Shown here in pieces: positions 1-11,889 of a stretch of DNA of 64,000 nt; the first letter of the stretch is position 1, and the number at the start of each line of letters is the position of its first letter. The DNA comes from Dermatemys mawii. Taxonomy: Eukaryota > Chordata > Testudines > Dermatemydidae. Below the pieces are notes generated by a model, which ran no database searches, was not told the origin of the DNA, and saw nothing but the letters and a program-made list of their open reading frames with translations. The position numbers and the translations under genes were made by a program. The stretch lies in NCBI GenBank assembly GCA_007922305.1, contig ML677351.1, forward strand, positions 7,925,673 through 7,989,672, read 5' to 3'.

Positions 1-1872
1 GTAAATCAACATCTCTGATGTCAGGAAAAATTCCATTTCAACTACAAGAGTCTAAATGCAAAATGACTCAAAGTCAAAGACAGTACAACAGTATAAATAC
101 AAGTAAATTAGGACAGATTTGGTCAATTGTTTAACAGAAACAATAAACTCACTCCTACAAACACACAATAATTTCAATAAAACTACTCAAATGCTTTAAG
201 TTAAGCACAAGCATAAATGTTGGCAGGATCAGGATCCTCATATGTCAATGATGATAAAAGTGATGAAATATCCAAATATATTAGTTTGTATATGTAATTA
301 CTTGACTGGTTACTTGTTCCTCTGATTTCAGGTATGTGCCAATAAAAAAAATGATATCCAAACAAATTATCATGTGTTCTTTATGTGCTGAAATATGTTA
401 CATAAAACCAGTTTAGGAATATTTTCTAAACAAAGGTTTTTGGGGTTTTTTTAAATTTGTATTTAATTTATTTATTTATTGGTTAAAGAGACTGTTTATT
501 ATAGCCCTTCACTTGTTTCCTCGGGGCCTGATGCCATTGCCTTAAATACAGCTGGCCCAGTAGCTTAGTCACCATAAATTCAACTATACAGGGCTTTAAG
601 GGAACCACAAAAACCAGCCAACCAACCTGCCTACCCTTAAAATAACTCAAAATAAGTACCTTGTATCTAAAGATACCATGTTTTTTGTCTTAGGCCTTTT
701 CAGATCTAGAAACACATTCTGCGAATGTTCTTTCTAGTGGTATAAAGGCATAAGATCAAACTTTGAAAGATCAACATTTGTATATTGAGAACACCACAAA
801 TGGGTCATGGACTGATCTTGCCCATCTTGGATCTCACCCTGGGGTAACTCTGTGAGGGGGAGAAGGAGATTCCATATTTTCTGGGAGGACACATTTCTCT
901 GGCAGTTGCTTCAAGCTGCTAGGGGATACAGAATGTTTGACTATGTCTTAAGGAAATGGTTTAGTGAACAGAGAGGAGGTGAGGGAGACAAAGGTGCAAG
1001 AAATTCATCATTCAGATCCCTCTACAATTCATCACGCGGATATCACCTCTCTATACAACATATATCTATGGCTCGCCATGATCACTTTTAGAAATAATTG
1101 TACAATACCTTGCATCGTCTAGAAATATGCTTTGTTACTGTTTCTGAAATCAATGTCTCTTGACTGTATAGGGGTTGCAATTTAATCTTCATTCTTTTAA
1201 TTGCAATTGTAGGATCCAATATTACAAGTTTTATCCATATGAATGAACCCCACACACAGAGATAGTGTCACACTGACTTTAATGGGAGTAAGGCTTGCTA
1301 GACTGATCACAACATTTGCCTATAAATTCAGACTCACAAGACATTTCTATGCTTAATACAGAAATAAATTAGAATTTTAAAAAATCTTTTAAAAGAACAA
1401 AGATAACTACTGGTCTTTCCCAAATGCCTTTTTAAAGAGTTCCTTCGTATAAGAAATGCACTTGCTGTCTATGTAGCCCACAAGGAGTGAGACCCTTGGG
1501 AGTTTCTAGAAATATATAAGGCTAGTATTTCTGGGCTTTAGCAGACAGAAATGTGTCAGAGCCCCAGGAAAAGACAGAAAACCAGAAGACAGAAATTTAA
1601 ACCTAAGCCACTAGAACTCAGAAAGTTTAGTTATGCATAATTGTGGCTCTTAGAAATTAAATCAGAATCACCACACAAACCTACAAGTAACAGTTCAATT
1701 AATATTTCATAGCATTTCCCAACAAGGCTCTTAAGATAAACTAAGCTCCATGACTTCTCCAACATTCACAGAAATAAATATGAATACACACACTGAAAAG
1801 AAAAATCATTATGACTATGACATTAATTAATGTTTTGTTTAACCAGCTGAGCATTCCGCTTGAGAACAACAA
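1..1872. other. AT-rich intronic sequence, no gene seen
   Basis: No exon-like reading frame and no confidently recognised mobile element. A T/A-rich run lies at 431-480. The 79-codon frame at 852-1091 has no recognisable family and is treated as chance. Probably distal ROBO1 intron. Confidence 0.6.
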
Positions 1873-2254
1873 AACTCTTGTAGCTATGTAGTGGAATACA
1901 TGATTTAAATCAGAGATCTAGGGCTACTAGTCTGAAAGTTAGGGTTCACAAACCACTTTTAATATATCTTTAAAATAATGTTATCAAAAGATTATTAGGA
2001 AAATTAAAAGGGGTTGTCATGTTCAGCATTTTCAGATTGTTTTAATGCCTTGATAATTAAGATCATGATTCAGGAAAACATCCCTATTCAGGACCGAATT
2101 TAAGCAACTGCCTATGGCTACTCAAGTAAATTAAAGCTGGTCATGTGCATAAGTGCTGTCTGAAGAGGGCCTATATTAAGGGGACAGTTAAGGCTGCACA
2201 CCAAATTTTGAGGCAAAATATATAGCCACTTGAAAAGTCATTACATGGTTTCTT
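1873..2254 (+). repeat. Left arm of long inverted repeat
   Basis: The 382 bases here are repeated in reverse complement at 2531-2908 with about eight substitutions and one 4-base indel (AAGTAAAT against AAAT near 2130), so about 98% identity. Part of the arm (around 2070-2160, with CATGTGCATAAGTGCT) resembles an old interspersed repeat common in reptiles, so the arm itself is not a new family. I saw no clear target duplication outside the arms. Confidence 0.95.
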
Positions 2255-2530
2255 TATGTTGTCATCCCTTAAAAATATTTTTTCTTTTCTCTTTTATTTT
2301 AAAAAAGTAACTGAGATAAGACTTCTTTTATATTACACCAGTTTCACTAAAGACATGATACCCTGATTTAGTTAAACTAGTGCAACTTTTGTGTAGACAC
2401 AAACAGATTTAAACCTGGCTTATTCACTTCAGTTTGTATCAGTAAATTTACCGACAAGAGCTAAACCAATATAACCAGTTTTAAACCAATATAAGTGCTC
2501 ATATAGGGCATTGCAGTGGATTAACTGAAT
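2255..2530. other. Spacer of the inverted repeat, with a MITE-like remnant
   Basis: A 276-base spacer between the arms. Around 2360-2400 it contains GTTAAACTAGTGCAACTTTT followed by GTGTAGACA, and around 2465-2500 paired AAACCAATATAA motifs. These resemble the end and body of a small turtle DNA element that also appears at 35701-35795. Confidence 0.45.
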
Positions 2531-2908
2531 AAGAAACCATGTAAAGACTTTTCAAGTGGCTATATATTTTGCCTCAAAATTTGGTGTGCAGCCTTAACTG
2601 TCCCCTTAATATAGGCCCTCTTCAGACAGCACTTATGCACATGACCAGCTTTAATTTGAGTAGCCATACGCAGTTGCTTAAATTCGGTCCTGAATAGGGA
2701 TGTTTTCCTGAATCATGATCTTAATTATCAAGGCATTAGAACAATCTGAAAATGCTGAACATGGCAACCCCTTTTAATTTTCCTAATAATCTATTGATAA
2801 CATTATTTTAAAGATATATTAAAAGTGGTTTGTGAACCCTAACTTTCAGACTAGTAGCCCTAGATCTCTGATTTAAATCATGTATTCCAGTACATAGCTA
2901 CAATAGTT
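2531..2908 (-). repeat. Right arm of long inverted repeat
   Basis: Reverse complement of 1873-2254. The transcribed region would fold into a near-perfect double strand of about 380 bp on either strand. Only a handful of differences separate the arms, so the duplication is either recent or kept alike by gene conversion. Confidence 0.95.
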
Positions 2909-2935
2909 ATGCTATTTAAATAAAAATAGCATAAC
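2906..2935. repeat. Perfect 12-bp hairpin beside the inverted repeat
   Basis: GTTATGCTATTT (2906-2917) and AAATAGCATAAC (2924-2935) are exact reverse complements around a 6-base loop. It begins at the outer end of the right arm of the long inverted repeat. Confidence 0.85.
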
Positions 2936-5869
2936 ATTTGTGTGTGGACATGTAAGTGATACACACTCGAAAATCTTTTGCCTTGTTCTAACTGAATGGG
3001 AGTTCCAATAGAGAATGTGAAAGTATGCTGAAAGAATGTGTGCTTTGTACTGGATTGAGTGTGTTGGGATCAAGTTGCACAAAGTGTTTAAATGTGGCTA
3101 TCTAGACTTGAGTTTTGGAGTGCTGACTGGAGGAGGGAAAAATAGATTTATGGGAAAGATGAGACACTGAGTTGCCATATTCTAGGCCAGAATTTCTAGC
3201 TTATCTTCAAAGTCCTGACATTATTACATGAACTGAAGTGAAATGAGATTCTGTAAACAGGTTTTTGGGCAAGATCTCATTCTAAAAACATACTAGGAAC
3301 AGAAATTCTATTTTCTGGTTATTTTAGTATTTGCCTCCTGTACATAAAGGATGTTCTTCCATATGCTGTATTGAATGCGTAGTTCAACCCTCTTGTTGAT
3401 AATCTTGTTTTACCTGCAGATACTTAACATAGCTTTCCTTATGTTTATTAATACATTTGTTTATGTCATATTGGTGGTGAGAAAGTTGCCCTCTCTTCCT
3501 ATCGGCTGTTTAAAAAGCATTGGAAAAAGGTTTTTAAGCTGATTGCTCTGAATACATACTATATGTTAAAGGGATTAGGGAGACAACCCCTATCCTTGAG
3601 TTTATTCACAAGCCACACAGAATGTATTTGGTAGCAGCATATTTAATGTTAAATTTATTCTAATATTAATCCAAATTGACTTGTTACAGATGGCCCTTGG
3701 GTTGGCAGATGTCTGTTGTAATGGTGACAAAAAAGCCAGCAGCACTGCATTCATAAGCAAGAAGAACAGTGTTTTCACGTAATAGGGGAAAACAACACAC
3801 ACTATTTATTCATATTTCGTTTTAATGTTTCCAAAGGATTATACAAAAAAATTGAACAGATATGAACAGATATTCATAAATCAGTTTAAATGCATATTTA
3901 ATTACAAAACTACATATACGTTACACACACATTATGGGAGAAAAAATCATTTGCAGAGTTTACTTAACCTAATACACAAAGTGAAAGAGAATAAAACAAA
4001 TATATACACTGGTGAGAGGCCTTCCAATATGTCCAGCACTTTCTTGTCTAACATTTTTCTCTCCTCTCCAATGTTCTTCAGTCTAATTTATGTTATACTA
4101 TAAAGCTGAAATGTTTTATTTATTATAGAAAGAATTATTTAATAAGCTATAATTTGCATCAACATTGTAATGCACATATTTGTCCCAGCTGGCAAAATGT
4201 AGGTTGCAATTTTGCACACAATGTCAGCTAGTCTTGTGGTAATCAGAAGTTATTGTTTCTGTAGGAAAAACTATGGATACTGGAAATGTTCACTCCCATT
4301 ATGTGTGTCTCACACACACACAGTTCCATTATGTCATGAAAACCATGAAAGTGCCAGTGTCACCTCTGAGTTTTAGAAAGTTAATCAACCAGTGAAGTTT
4401 AATCAGAGCGCCTCATTCTAGTGGCATAAATTATAATCTGAATATAAAGTAAGCCCTGCTCACATTGGTCACAGTTAATTTTGCAATTAGACAAACTGAC
4501 TTTAAAAAAAATCACCCAGAGTACTAAAAATACTTTTGCTGAGGCATTTCTTGTATAAAAGAAATGAATAACAAAAACTTTAAAAATACTAAAACTTAAA
4601 ATCTAATCAGGAAATAATTTGCAACATTCAGTAGGGACTGAAAAGCACTACAATTTATTGTAAAAATGCTATTTTATATTGATGGAATGCTTTTAAAGTG
4701 TTTTTTTTTTGTTAGGGTGGGTTTTTTGTTTTTTGGTTGTTTTTTTTTTGCTAGGATGGAAGTAAAATATCTTCTTCAATAGAAATGATCTAAACTTGTG
4801 AAAAATGAGGAGTGACAGTTGTAAACTGGCTGCTGTCTTCTGATATATACAAGATGCATTACCTATCATTTCTTGACAGAATAGACTTTTATGATGGGTA
4901 GATTAGATCCCATCAAGTGTCTGTATTAATAACTTTTGTGGCTGCCCCATTTTTCCACTACAGTGGCCACTTTTGTGCTTGTTTTCTGCCATTTTATGTC
5001 ATTTTTTTCAGAAGACATTTTTAATAAAAATAAACAAACAGTTAACAGGCCTGGAGAAAAACCAGCAAACTTCATATTGTTAGATTAATGTCTTTACTCA
5101 AGGTTGCATGTATCTCACAAAATAATTAAGTCCATTTTCACCAAATTCCATTCTTTACAACCTAAGCAGCTTGCCCATTAATTAAGGCTAATAACCTTAT
5201 ATTGCTGCTTTCAAAGGTCTTCTATGTGCCTATATATTTTTATATGCTTATAAAGGCAGCAGAGAAGTTAAAACTCAGAATTACTGAAATAGCATCAAAA
5301 GTGACAATGAAACATCAGCTGTATTGAGTTATAACTATTAAACTGAAATTTAAAAAAATCTATTTGACTAGGTTTAAAATCTAGACAGAATACATGTACA
5401 AGTTCAGGATCTATTTAGAAGTAGGCAACCCTATTTCAGATCAAAGAATAACTTTAGAGTCATTTCAGGCCAAAGAATGACATTATTTATATTACTGTCT
5501 CCACAGAGGATAAATCTATTTCTTGTTTGAAAAGGTTAGGCAATAAAGAGAGACTTATAAAATCAGTACAAATAATTGGTTTCCTTTTCCTTATCCTCTC
5601 TGGGCTTCAATACACATTGGATAACCTTAAACCTCTATCCTATCTGGGATAACATATTTTTACTAAAGCTTTATATTACTGTTTTCTTAAGAAATCTGCA
5701 TAATTATAATTAATTTTCTGCTGAATTGAAACCATATTTAAACATAAGTCCATTTGCATTTATAGTATTTTCTATTATTGTCATGAAATTCAGGTATTAT
5801 GGAAAGACAACCCCTTTCAATAGGTTTCACAAAACCTATTTTCTTATTCTACTTGCTCAGGGAGTTAGT
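2936..5869. other. AT-rich intronic sequence with T-rich tracts
   Basis: No exon or element recognised. Poly-T tracts with G interruptions lie at 4700-4751, and a short CA run at 4311-4322. Frames at 3602-3802 and 3825-4103 have no family resemblance and AT-driven composition. Confidence 0.6.
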
Positions 5870-6863
5870 TGGTAGGTAAGTCTAATGGGAAAAACAGTTC
5901 AAAAGTTGGCAGTTTTCAAAGACACATTATTAAGGGCACAAAAGCAAATTATCCCTTCCATAGAAAAGATAGGAACTATGGGAAAACACCACCCTGGCTT
6001 AACCAGGAGATCTTCAATGATCTAAAATGGAAAAAAGTCCTACAAAAAGTGGAAATACGGTCAAATTACAAAGGTTGAATATAAACAAATAAAGTATGTA
6101 TGTAGGAACAAAATAAAGTCCAAGGCACAAATGAGATTAAACTAGTTAGAGACAAAAAGGGTAACAAGAAACTTTCTATTAATACCTTAGAAGCAAGAGG
6201 AAGACTAAAGACACCATTACTCACTGGGAGAGTGGGGACATAGAAAATATGGGAATAGCAAAAGTGCTACATGAATTTTGTGTTTCAGTTTTCAGGAAAA
6301 AGATTAGTAGCAATTGGATATCTAACATAGCAAATGCCAGTGAAAATGAGGTAGGATCAGAAGCTAAAATAGGGAAAGAACAAGTTAAAAGTTACTTAGA
6401 CAAGTTAGATCTCAAGACACCAGTGCCTGTTGAAATACCCAAGGAGTTGACTGAAGAGATATCTGAACAATTAGCAATTATCTTTGAAAACTGATGGAAG
6501 ACGGGAAAGATTCCAAAGGACTGGAAAAGGGCAAATATAGTGCCAATGTAAAAATGGGGAATAAGGACAACCCAGGGAATTACAGACCAGTCAACTTAAT
6601 GTCAGTACCTGGAAAGATAAGGGAGCAAATAATCTGCAAAGACCTGGAAGATAGTAAGGTGATAGGTAACAGCGTGAATTTGTCAAGAACAAATCATGTG
6701 AAACCAACCTAATATTTTTCTTTGACAAGGTAACAAGCTTACCTTGTTGTGGGGGAAGTGGTGGATGTGGGGGAAGTGGTAGATGAGGTATATCTTTAGT
6801 AAGGCTTCTGATACTATCTTGCATGACCTTCTCTTAAACAAACTAGGGAAATACAATTTAGAT
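5870..6863 (+). mobile_element. CR1 LINE, 5'-truncated, first part
   Basis: Degraded CR1 retrotransposon. The translated stretch includes PPWLNQEIFNDLKWKK, an EQLAIIFEN-like segment and DNPGNYRPVNLMSVPGKI, the latter being the start of the CR1 reverse transcriptase domain (NYRPVSL-type motif). Frames are broken by stops and shifts (5869-6078, 6249-6494 and 6494-6712 are pieces of one former frame). The copy continues at 8054 after a hAT-like insertion. Retrotransposition-competent function is lost. Confidence 0.92.
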
Positions 6864-7279
6864 CAGGGGTCGCAAACTCAAATGACCATGAGAGCCACAT
6901 GAGGCCTGAGGTTCATTGGCCTGAGGACCGCATCATTGACATGCCTCCCTCGCTGCCTCCGGCCCCACCCGTTCCATGAAGTCCCACCCCTGCCCCACCT
7001 CCTCCCCTGAGCACGCAGGTCCCCGCTCCTCCCTCCTGGAAAGTGCTAAGTGCCTGGAGGTAGGCAGGGAGGAGGTGGGGGTCGTGGGGAGCTTGGCAGC
7101 TGCAGGAAATTAAATGGAGGGAAAGAAAGGACATGGGGAACTTGACTGGCCGCAGGAAGTAACCCCGCGGATCATGTGTTTGAGACCCCGGGCTTAGGTG
7201 AACTACTCCATCACCTAACAAATCTGAGCCTCATTCTCAGCCTCAGTGTTACACATACAACGATACAAAAGTATAGTAA

Positions 7280-7441
7280 AAAATATTTTTCACAGTGCAT
7301 GGAGTCATAGTGCTGACGCATGCTATACTCCTTGGGAACAGCAATCATTTGCTGACAAATAAGACATTGAATTTTATCTTTTACCTCTGTGAAAAAATAT
7401 AAATTCTCCCATTTGTCTTGGAAAACTCTCTTTTCTTCCAT
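7280..7441 (-). pseudogene. hAT transposase N-terminal remnant with BED-type zinc finger
   Basis: About 54 codons read MEEKRVFQDKWENLYFFTE, then KIQCLICQQ, then HYDSMHCEKYF. The C-x2-C...H-x4-H spacing fits a BED-type zinc finger, and the wording resembles the N-terminus of Charlie-group hAT transposases, which bind the transposon ends. The RNase H-like catalytic part is missing. The frame stays open past the finger to 7211 but that tail is not transposase. It is an internally deleted, non-autonomous derivative. BED finger confidence is good; exact subfamily is from memory. Confidence 0.75.
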
Positions 7442-7854
7442 GAATGTTCTTCTTTTTTGATGAAGTCATTTCCAAGCACTTTTAATAAAATATATTCACT
7501 TAATAATGACCTCACTCAAAGGATCAAACAGGAACTTAGATTTACTTCTATTAAAGCACCCTCCTGGACTGGGCTGCACTCACACTCCACTCTTGCTACG
7601 CCTCTGCCAACCCCTTCCCTGTCCCCTTCAAACCCCTTCATCAAAGTTCTCACCCCAACTCCGCCCCCTCTCCTCGCCTAGTTCAACCCCTTCCCAAATC
7701 CCCACCCCTTTCTCCCCCTCCTCCCCTGTGCAAGAGGCTTCCCGCTCCTGGCCCCTCCCTCCCAGAAACCGCTAAGCCGCCAGAGAACTGCCTGGCGGTA
7801 AGCGGAGCAGCGGGAAGCGGCGTGTGGGTAAGAAATGCTTGGGGGAGTGCGGGG

Positions 7855-7985
7855 GCATGGGGAGCTTGGTGGGGGGGCAAGGGGAGCTTGGTGGGGGGGC
7901 GTGGGGAGCTTGGCGGGGGGCAGGAGAGCCTCGGGGAGCTTGGCTGGGGGCCACGGGGGAGCTTGGCTGGAGGGCGATGGAGCGG
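7855..7985 (+). repeat. G-rich minisatellite inside the hAT-like element
   Basis: About five imperfect units of roughly 20-27 bases built on GGGGAGCTTGG followed by a run of G. All ORFs overlapping it in several frames are by-products of this composition. Confidence 0.85.
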
Positions 7986-8053
7986 CAGCGGGAGCATCAC
8001 GGGCTGCAGGGAAGGGCTTGGCGGGCCGCATGTTTGAGACCCCTGATTTAGAT

Positions 8054-9016
8054 GGAGGTACTATAAGATGGGTGCATAACTGACTGGAAAACTGTTCCCA
8101 GTCAGTAGTTATCTATGGTTCACAATCAAACTGGAAGGGCATATCTAGTGGGGTTCAGCAGGGATCAGTTCCGGGTTTAGTTCTATTCCATATCTTCAAT
8201 TATTTCAATAATGGAGGATAGGAGTAAAATTCAAAATGATCTGGACGAACTGGAGAAATGATCTGAAATAAATAGGATGAAATGCAAAATGGACAAACAC
8301 AACATACTCCACTTAGGAAGGAACAATCAGTTGTACACATAACAAAATGGGAAATGACTGCAGAAGGAGAGCTAGCTGTCATAGTAGATCACAAGCTACA
8401 TATGAGTCAACAGTGTAAATGTTGCCAAAAAAGCAAACAACATTCTGGGATGTTGTAAGCAAGACACAAGTAGTAATTCTTCTGTTCTATTCCACATTGA
8501 TTAGGTCTTAACTAGAATACTGTATCCAGTTCTGGGTGCCACATTTCAGGAAAGATGTGGACAAACTAGAAAAAGTCCAAAGAAGAACAATAAAAATTAA
8601 TAAAGATCTAGAAAACATGACCTCTGAGACAAGATTGAAAAAATTGGGTTTGTCTGGTCTCGAGAAGACTGAGAGGGGACATGATAACGGTTTTCAAGTA
8701 CACAAAAAGTTGTTACATGGAGGAGGTAGAAAAATTATTCTCTTTAGCCTCTGAGTATAGGATGAACAGCAATAGCCTTACATTGCAGCAAGGGAGGTTT
8801 AGGTTGGACATTGGTAGGAAGTTTTTCCTAATGTAGTTAAGCATTGGAATAAATTGCCTTGTGAGGTTGTGGAATCTCTGTCACTGAGGATTTTTAAGAA
8901 TAGATTAGACAAATACCCCTGCCAGGGATGGTCTAGAGAATACTTAGTCCTGCCTTGAGTGCAGGGGACTGGAATAGACAACCTCTTGAGTTCCCTTCCA
9001 GGCCTATGAGTCTACG
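8054..9016 (+). mobile_element. CR1 LINE, second part with 3' end
   Basis: Continues the CR1 of 5870-6863. It holds remnants of the C-terminal reverse transcriptase region (GGTTCACAATC then GGGGTTCAGCAGGGATCAGT, the SGVQQGSVPG-type motif) and a 3' part that includes GGTTGTGGAATCTCTGTCAC and ends CCTTCCAGGCCTATGAGTCT. This matches the usual turtle CR1 3' terminus ending in a TATGA-TCTA motif. Multiple stops; pseudogenised. Confidence 0.92.
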
Positions 9017-10428
9017 GAAAATTATCATTATGAAAAAGAAAAGTACAAAACACACTAAGAAATATATATTTTATAAACAGTGGTCTTAAGAAAAACTTCC
9101 TGTAAGGAATATATCAGCAAAATCATAATAAAAAGGTCAATCATATTAATTTAAATTATGCAAGCTGTACAATTTTTTTTCTGGACTAATTATATTAATT
9201 TAGTTCTAGTTTTGCTGATTAATAAAATTATTAAAACTCCATCCCCTTCCATCATTTTGTGTACTGCCCTGTTATAATTACAGCAAATACTCTTCTGTTA
9301 CTGGTCAGCCCTGGGTATCTCTTACTGAACAATTAAATTTCTCATAATCCCAAAAAGCCTATTTAATTTGAAATACTAAATCTTTCCTCCAACTTTCTGC
9401 AGCATGACAGGAATCTTTGAGATCCAATAACTTTTTTGTGTAAATAAAATAGTTTATGATTTTGTGTAATGCAGAGGCTGTGATCAAAAAGAACCATCAC
9501 CATCAGCAGCTTATAAATTTAATTTCATCCATAGATACCTTCTGCTCCTACTAAAATACATGTGCTCAGGGGTTTTTTTTTTGGTTTTTTTTAAATTGAA
9601 TTTGCTGCATGTTAAATGTGTCACATTAACAGACCTGGAGAGAGAAGTTCTATTTATCCATTTAACATGGGCAACACTGTAAGCAGCAGTGTGAGATTCT
9701 CTCCCTTTCTCACCAGTGTGTCAGAACCATGACTTCATGTACTAGAGAGTGTTCTAAAAATTAAGAGATAGAGTAGGTTCAACTTCTAGGTTCATTCACA
9801 CCCACCCCTGTTCATCTTAAAACCAAGCATAGCCTTACACCCTCTTGACTTCACTGGAACTTAAGCATGCATGTTAATGTTTTGCTAAACTGGGGCCTTT
9901 ATTCTGGGCCTCTCTATAGAGACAGCCTGCAAGGGGCCAATTACTTCCAATTGTTGTACTGCTTTATGCAACTATGACACCTGAAAAATGGATGGTGTTC
10001 AGCTACTCATTTCACATAGGCCACTGAACAGTTAATTCAAACCCTTTACCCAAAATGACAGAACTGAATAAAAGAACTTTAAGCCTGACCATAAATAAAT
10101 GCAGACTGAAACTGTAGTCAAGACAGGAATCTACTACCTATTGACTGAACAGACAGCAATATCATAGGGGAAAAAAACATAGAAGGGGTTAGAAAAACGA
10201 ATCCTAATTATTCAACTCATCTGAAAAAATAAATAGCTAATTACATTATAATTGATTGAACACATATTTGCAATATATACTCATCCAAACATGCATTACT
10301 ATATGTAGAAAAGTTAGGCAAAATCTGTTTTGGAATTTAGATGCTTCTTGTTGTCCATTTACTATGATTTTACCAGGTTTAAAATCAGTTACAACTAAGT
10401 GTGGCAATTAATGTTACAGTGTATATAC
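9017..10428. other. AT-rich intronic sequence, nothing recognised
   Basis: No exon-like frame. T-rich tract at 9571-9591. The only odd item is the 8-base GTATATAC at 10421-10428, which is the target duplication of the next element. Confidence 0.6.
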
Positions 10429-11135
10429 CAGGGATTGGCAACCTTTCAGAGGTGGTATGCCAAATCTTCATCTAGCCAGGCCTTCGCGTGCCAGTCCAGA
10501 AGGGGTGGGGCTGAAGGAGCCACCATAGGGAACCCCAGGGCGGGGTAGGCTGAGTGGCTCAGCCCGCCTGCTTTGGGGTTTCCCCTGCAGGCTCCTGCCA
10601 GCTGGGGTCCCACTGCCTGCCCCAGTCAGCTCCCGCTGCTAGCCTGGGTATAGGGAATCCAGGCTGACAGCGGGCTGGCAGGAGCCTGCAAGGAAAACCC
10701 CAAAGCGGTGGGCTGAGCCCTCAGCCCATGCTGCTTTGGGGTTCCCCCTCTGGTGCCTTGCCAGCCAGGGTCCCCCGCCTGCCCCAATCAGCTCCCACTG
10801 CCAGCCTGCGCTCAGGGAGCCCAGGCTGGCAGTGGGAGCTGAGACTCTGGCTGGCAGGAGCCCGCGGGGGAAACCCTGAAGCGGCGCATGCTGAGCAGTC
10901 AGCCTGCGTCACTTTGGGGTTCCCCTGCTGGCACCTTGCCAGCCAGGGTCCTGCCTGCCCCACTCAGCTCCCGCTGCCAGCCTGGGTACAAGGAACCCAA
11001 GCTGGCAGCCGGAGTTGAGTGGGGCAGGCGGCGGCTGGCAAGGCGCCAGCGGGGAACCCCAAAGCCACAGTGGGGCTGAGCTCTCCCTGCATGCCAGCCT
11101 AAATTGGCACACGTGCCATAGGTTGCCGACCCCTG
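10429..11135. mobile_element. Non-autonomous hAT-like element made of three hairpins
   Basis: Ends are CAGGGATTGGCAACCT and AGGTTGCCGACCCCTG. GTATATAC flanks it at 10421-10428 and 11136-11143, an exact 8-bp target duplication. The GC-rich interior has three successive units, each a hairpin opening with a CTTTGGGGTT-like block and closing with an AACCCCAAAG-like block (arms near 10570-10602/10674-10706, 10732-10765/10850-10883, 10911-10944/11034-11067). No transposase. ORFs here in four frames are composition artefacts. Confidence 0.92.
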
Positions 11136-11143
11136 GTATATAC

Positions 11144-11889
11144 AGTCAGTCAGATAGTATTTGCAGGATTGTGCTTAGACATAACTGCGTTCTGGGTAAC
11201 ATAACCTAGTTGCCCCTTTTATTGTGAGTACTGAAACAAAACACAACCAAAGGTAGAAAGACTCACTGACACATATGTTGCCCTTGGGGAATCACTAAAT
11301 CATTTATCAAAAATTCAGATCTAATTGAGGAAGGACAAACTAAGATAAGGCAGGGTCAATTTTCATTATAGATGTGATTTAGTCTAGTGTAACGATCATA
11401 TAATGCAGATAAACTCAATTCCTTTTTAACACAATTTTACCAGGTCAAACTTGGAATGTTTTTGTAATACTCTGTCAATTCCCCCTAACCAAAATACTAT
11501 AAATTGACCAGTTGCAGCTGAGGACAAAAAGCAATACCAGAAGGACAGAAGACACTAGGATTGATATTGTTTGATCGTTTAATTAATGATTTATTATTAG
11601 TCTGGGACTATCTGGCAGATAAAAGTGAACAATGCAGATAACTCCATGATAATTTCAATATCTACCGTGGAGGTTCCATCAGTCTCCCCACCTTTTCCAT
11701 CCTGGGACCATCCCATCCCTATCAAATGAGTATTGGTGTGGGCTATACAGGATGAGGAGGCTATACAGGATGTTAGCTCTCTGACAGTCACAGGCACCCA
11801 AAACTGCCTGTGTTTAACGCCTCTAATACTTCCTTTAATCGTTTAACCAACCATTTATCTGACCACTGTATCTCCTTCTCTAGAGAGTA
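11144..11889. other. Intronic sequence, nothing recognised
   Basis: A short near-duplicate, GGCTATACAGGATG, occurs at 11741 and 11759. No exon or identified repeat. Confidence 0.5.

Larger units (their letters stand above)
6864..8045 (-). mobile_element. hAT-like DNA transposon inserted in CR1
   Basis: Ends are CAGGGGTCGCAAACT (left) and TTTGAGACCCCTG (right), inverted copies of each other. The 8-base ATTTAGAT is present at 6856-6863 and again at 8046-8053, the target duplication expected of hAT transposases. The flanks join into continuous CR1. The element shares its layout with 44453-45796 in the opposite orientation, including an internal copy of the end sequence at about 7180-7192. It carries a transposase remnant (7280-7441) and a G-rich minisatellite (7855-7985). 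Confidence 0.93.

Noticed and set aside
7678..8083. Proline- and glycine-rich ORFs up to 117 codons
   Set aside because: Low-complexity products of the G-rich minisatellite and flanks in a DNA transposon, mirrored on both strands.
10721..11209. Overlapping ORFs of 63-96 codons on both strands
   Set aside because: They run in four frames through the GC-rich hairpin units of a hAT-like element; low stop density is due to composition.
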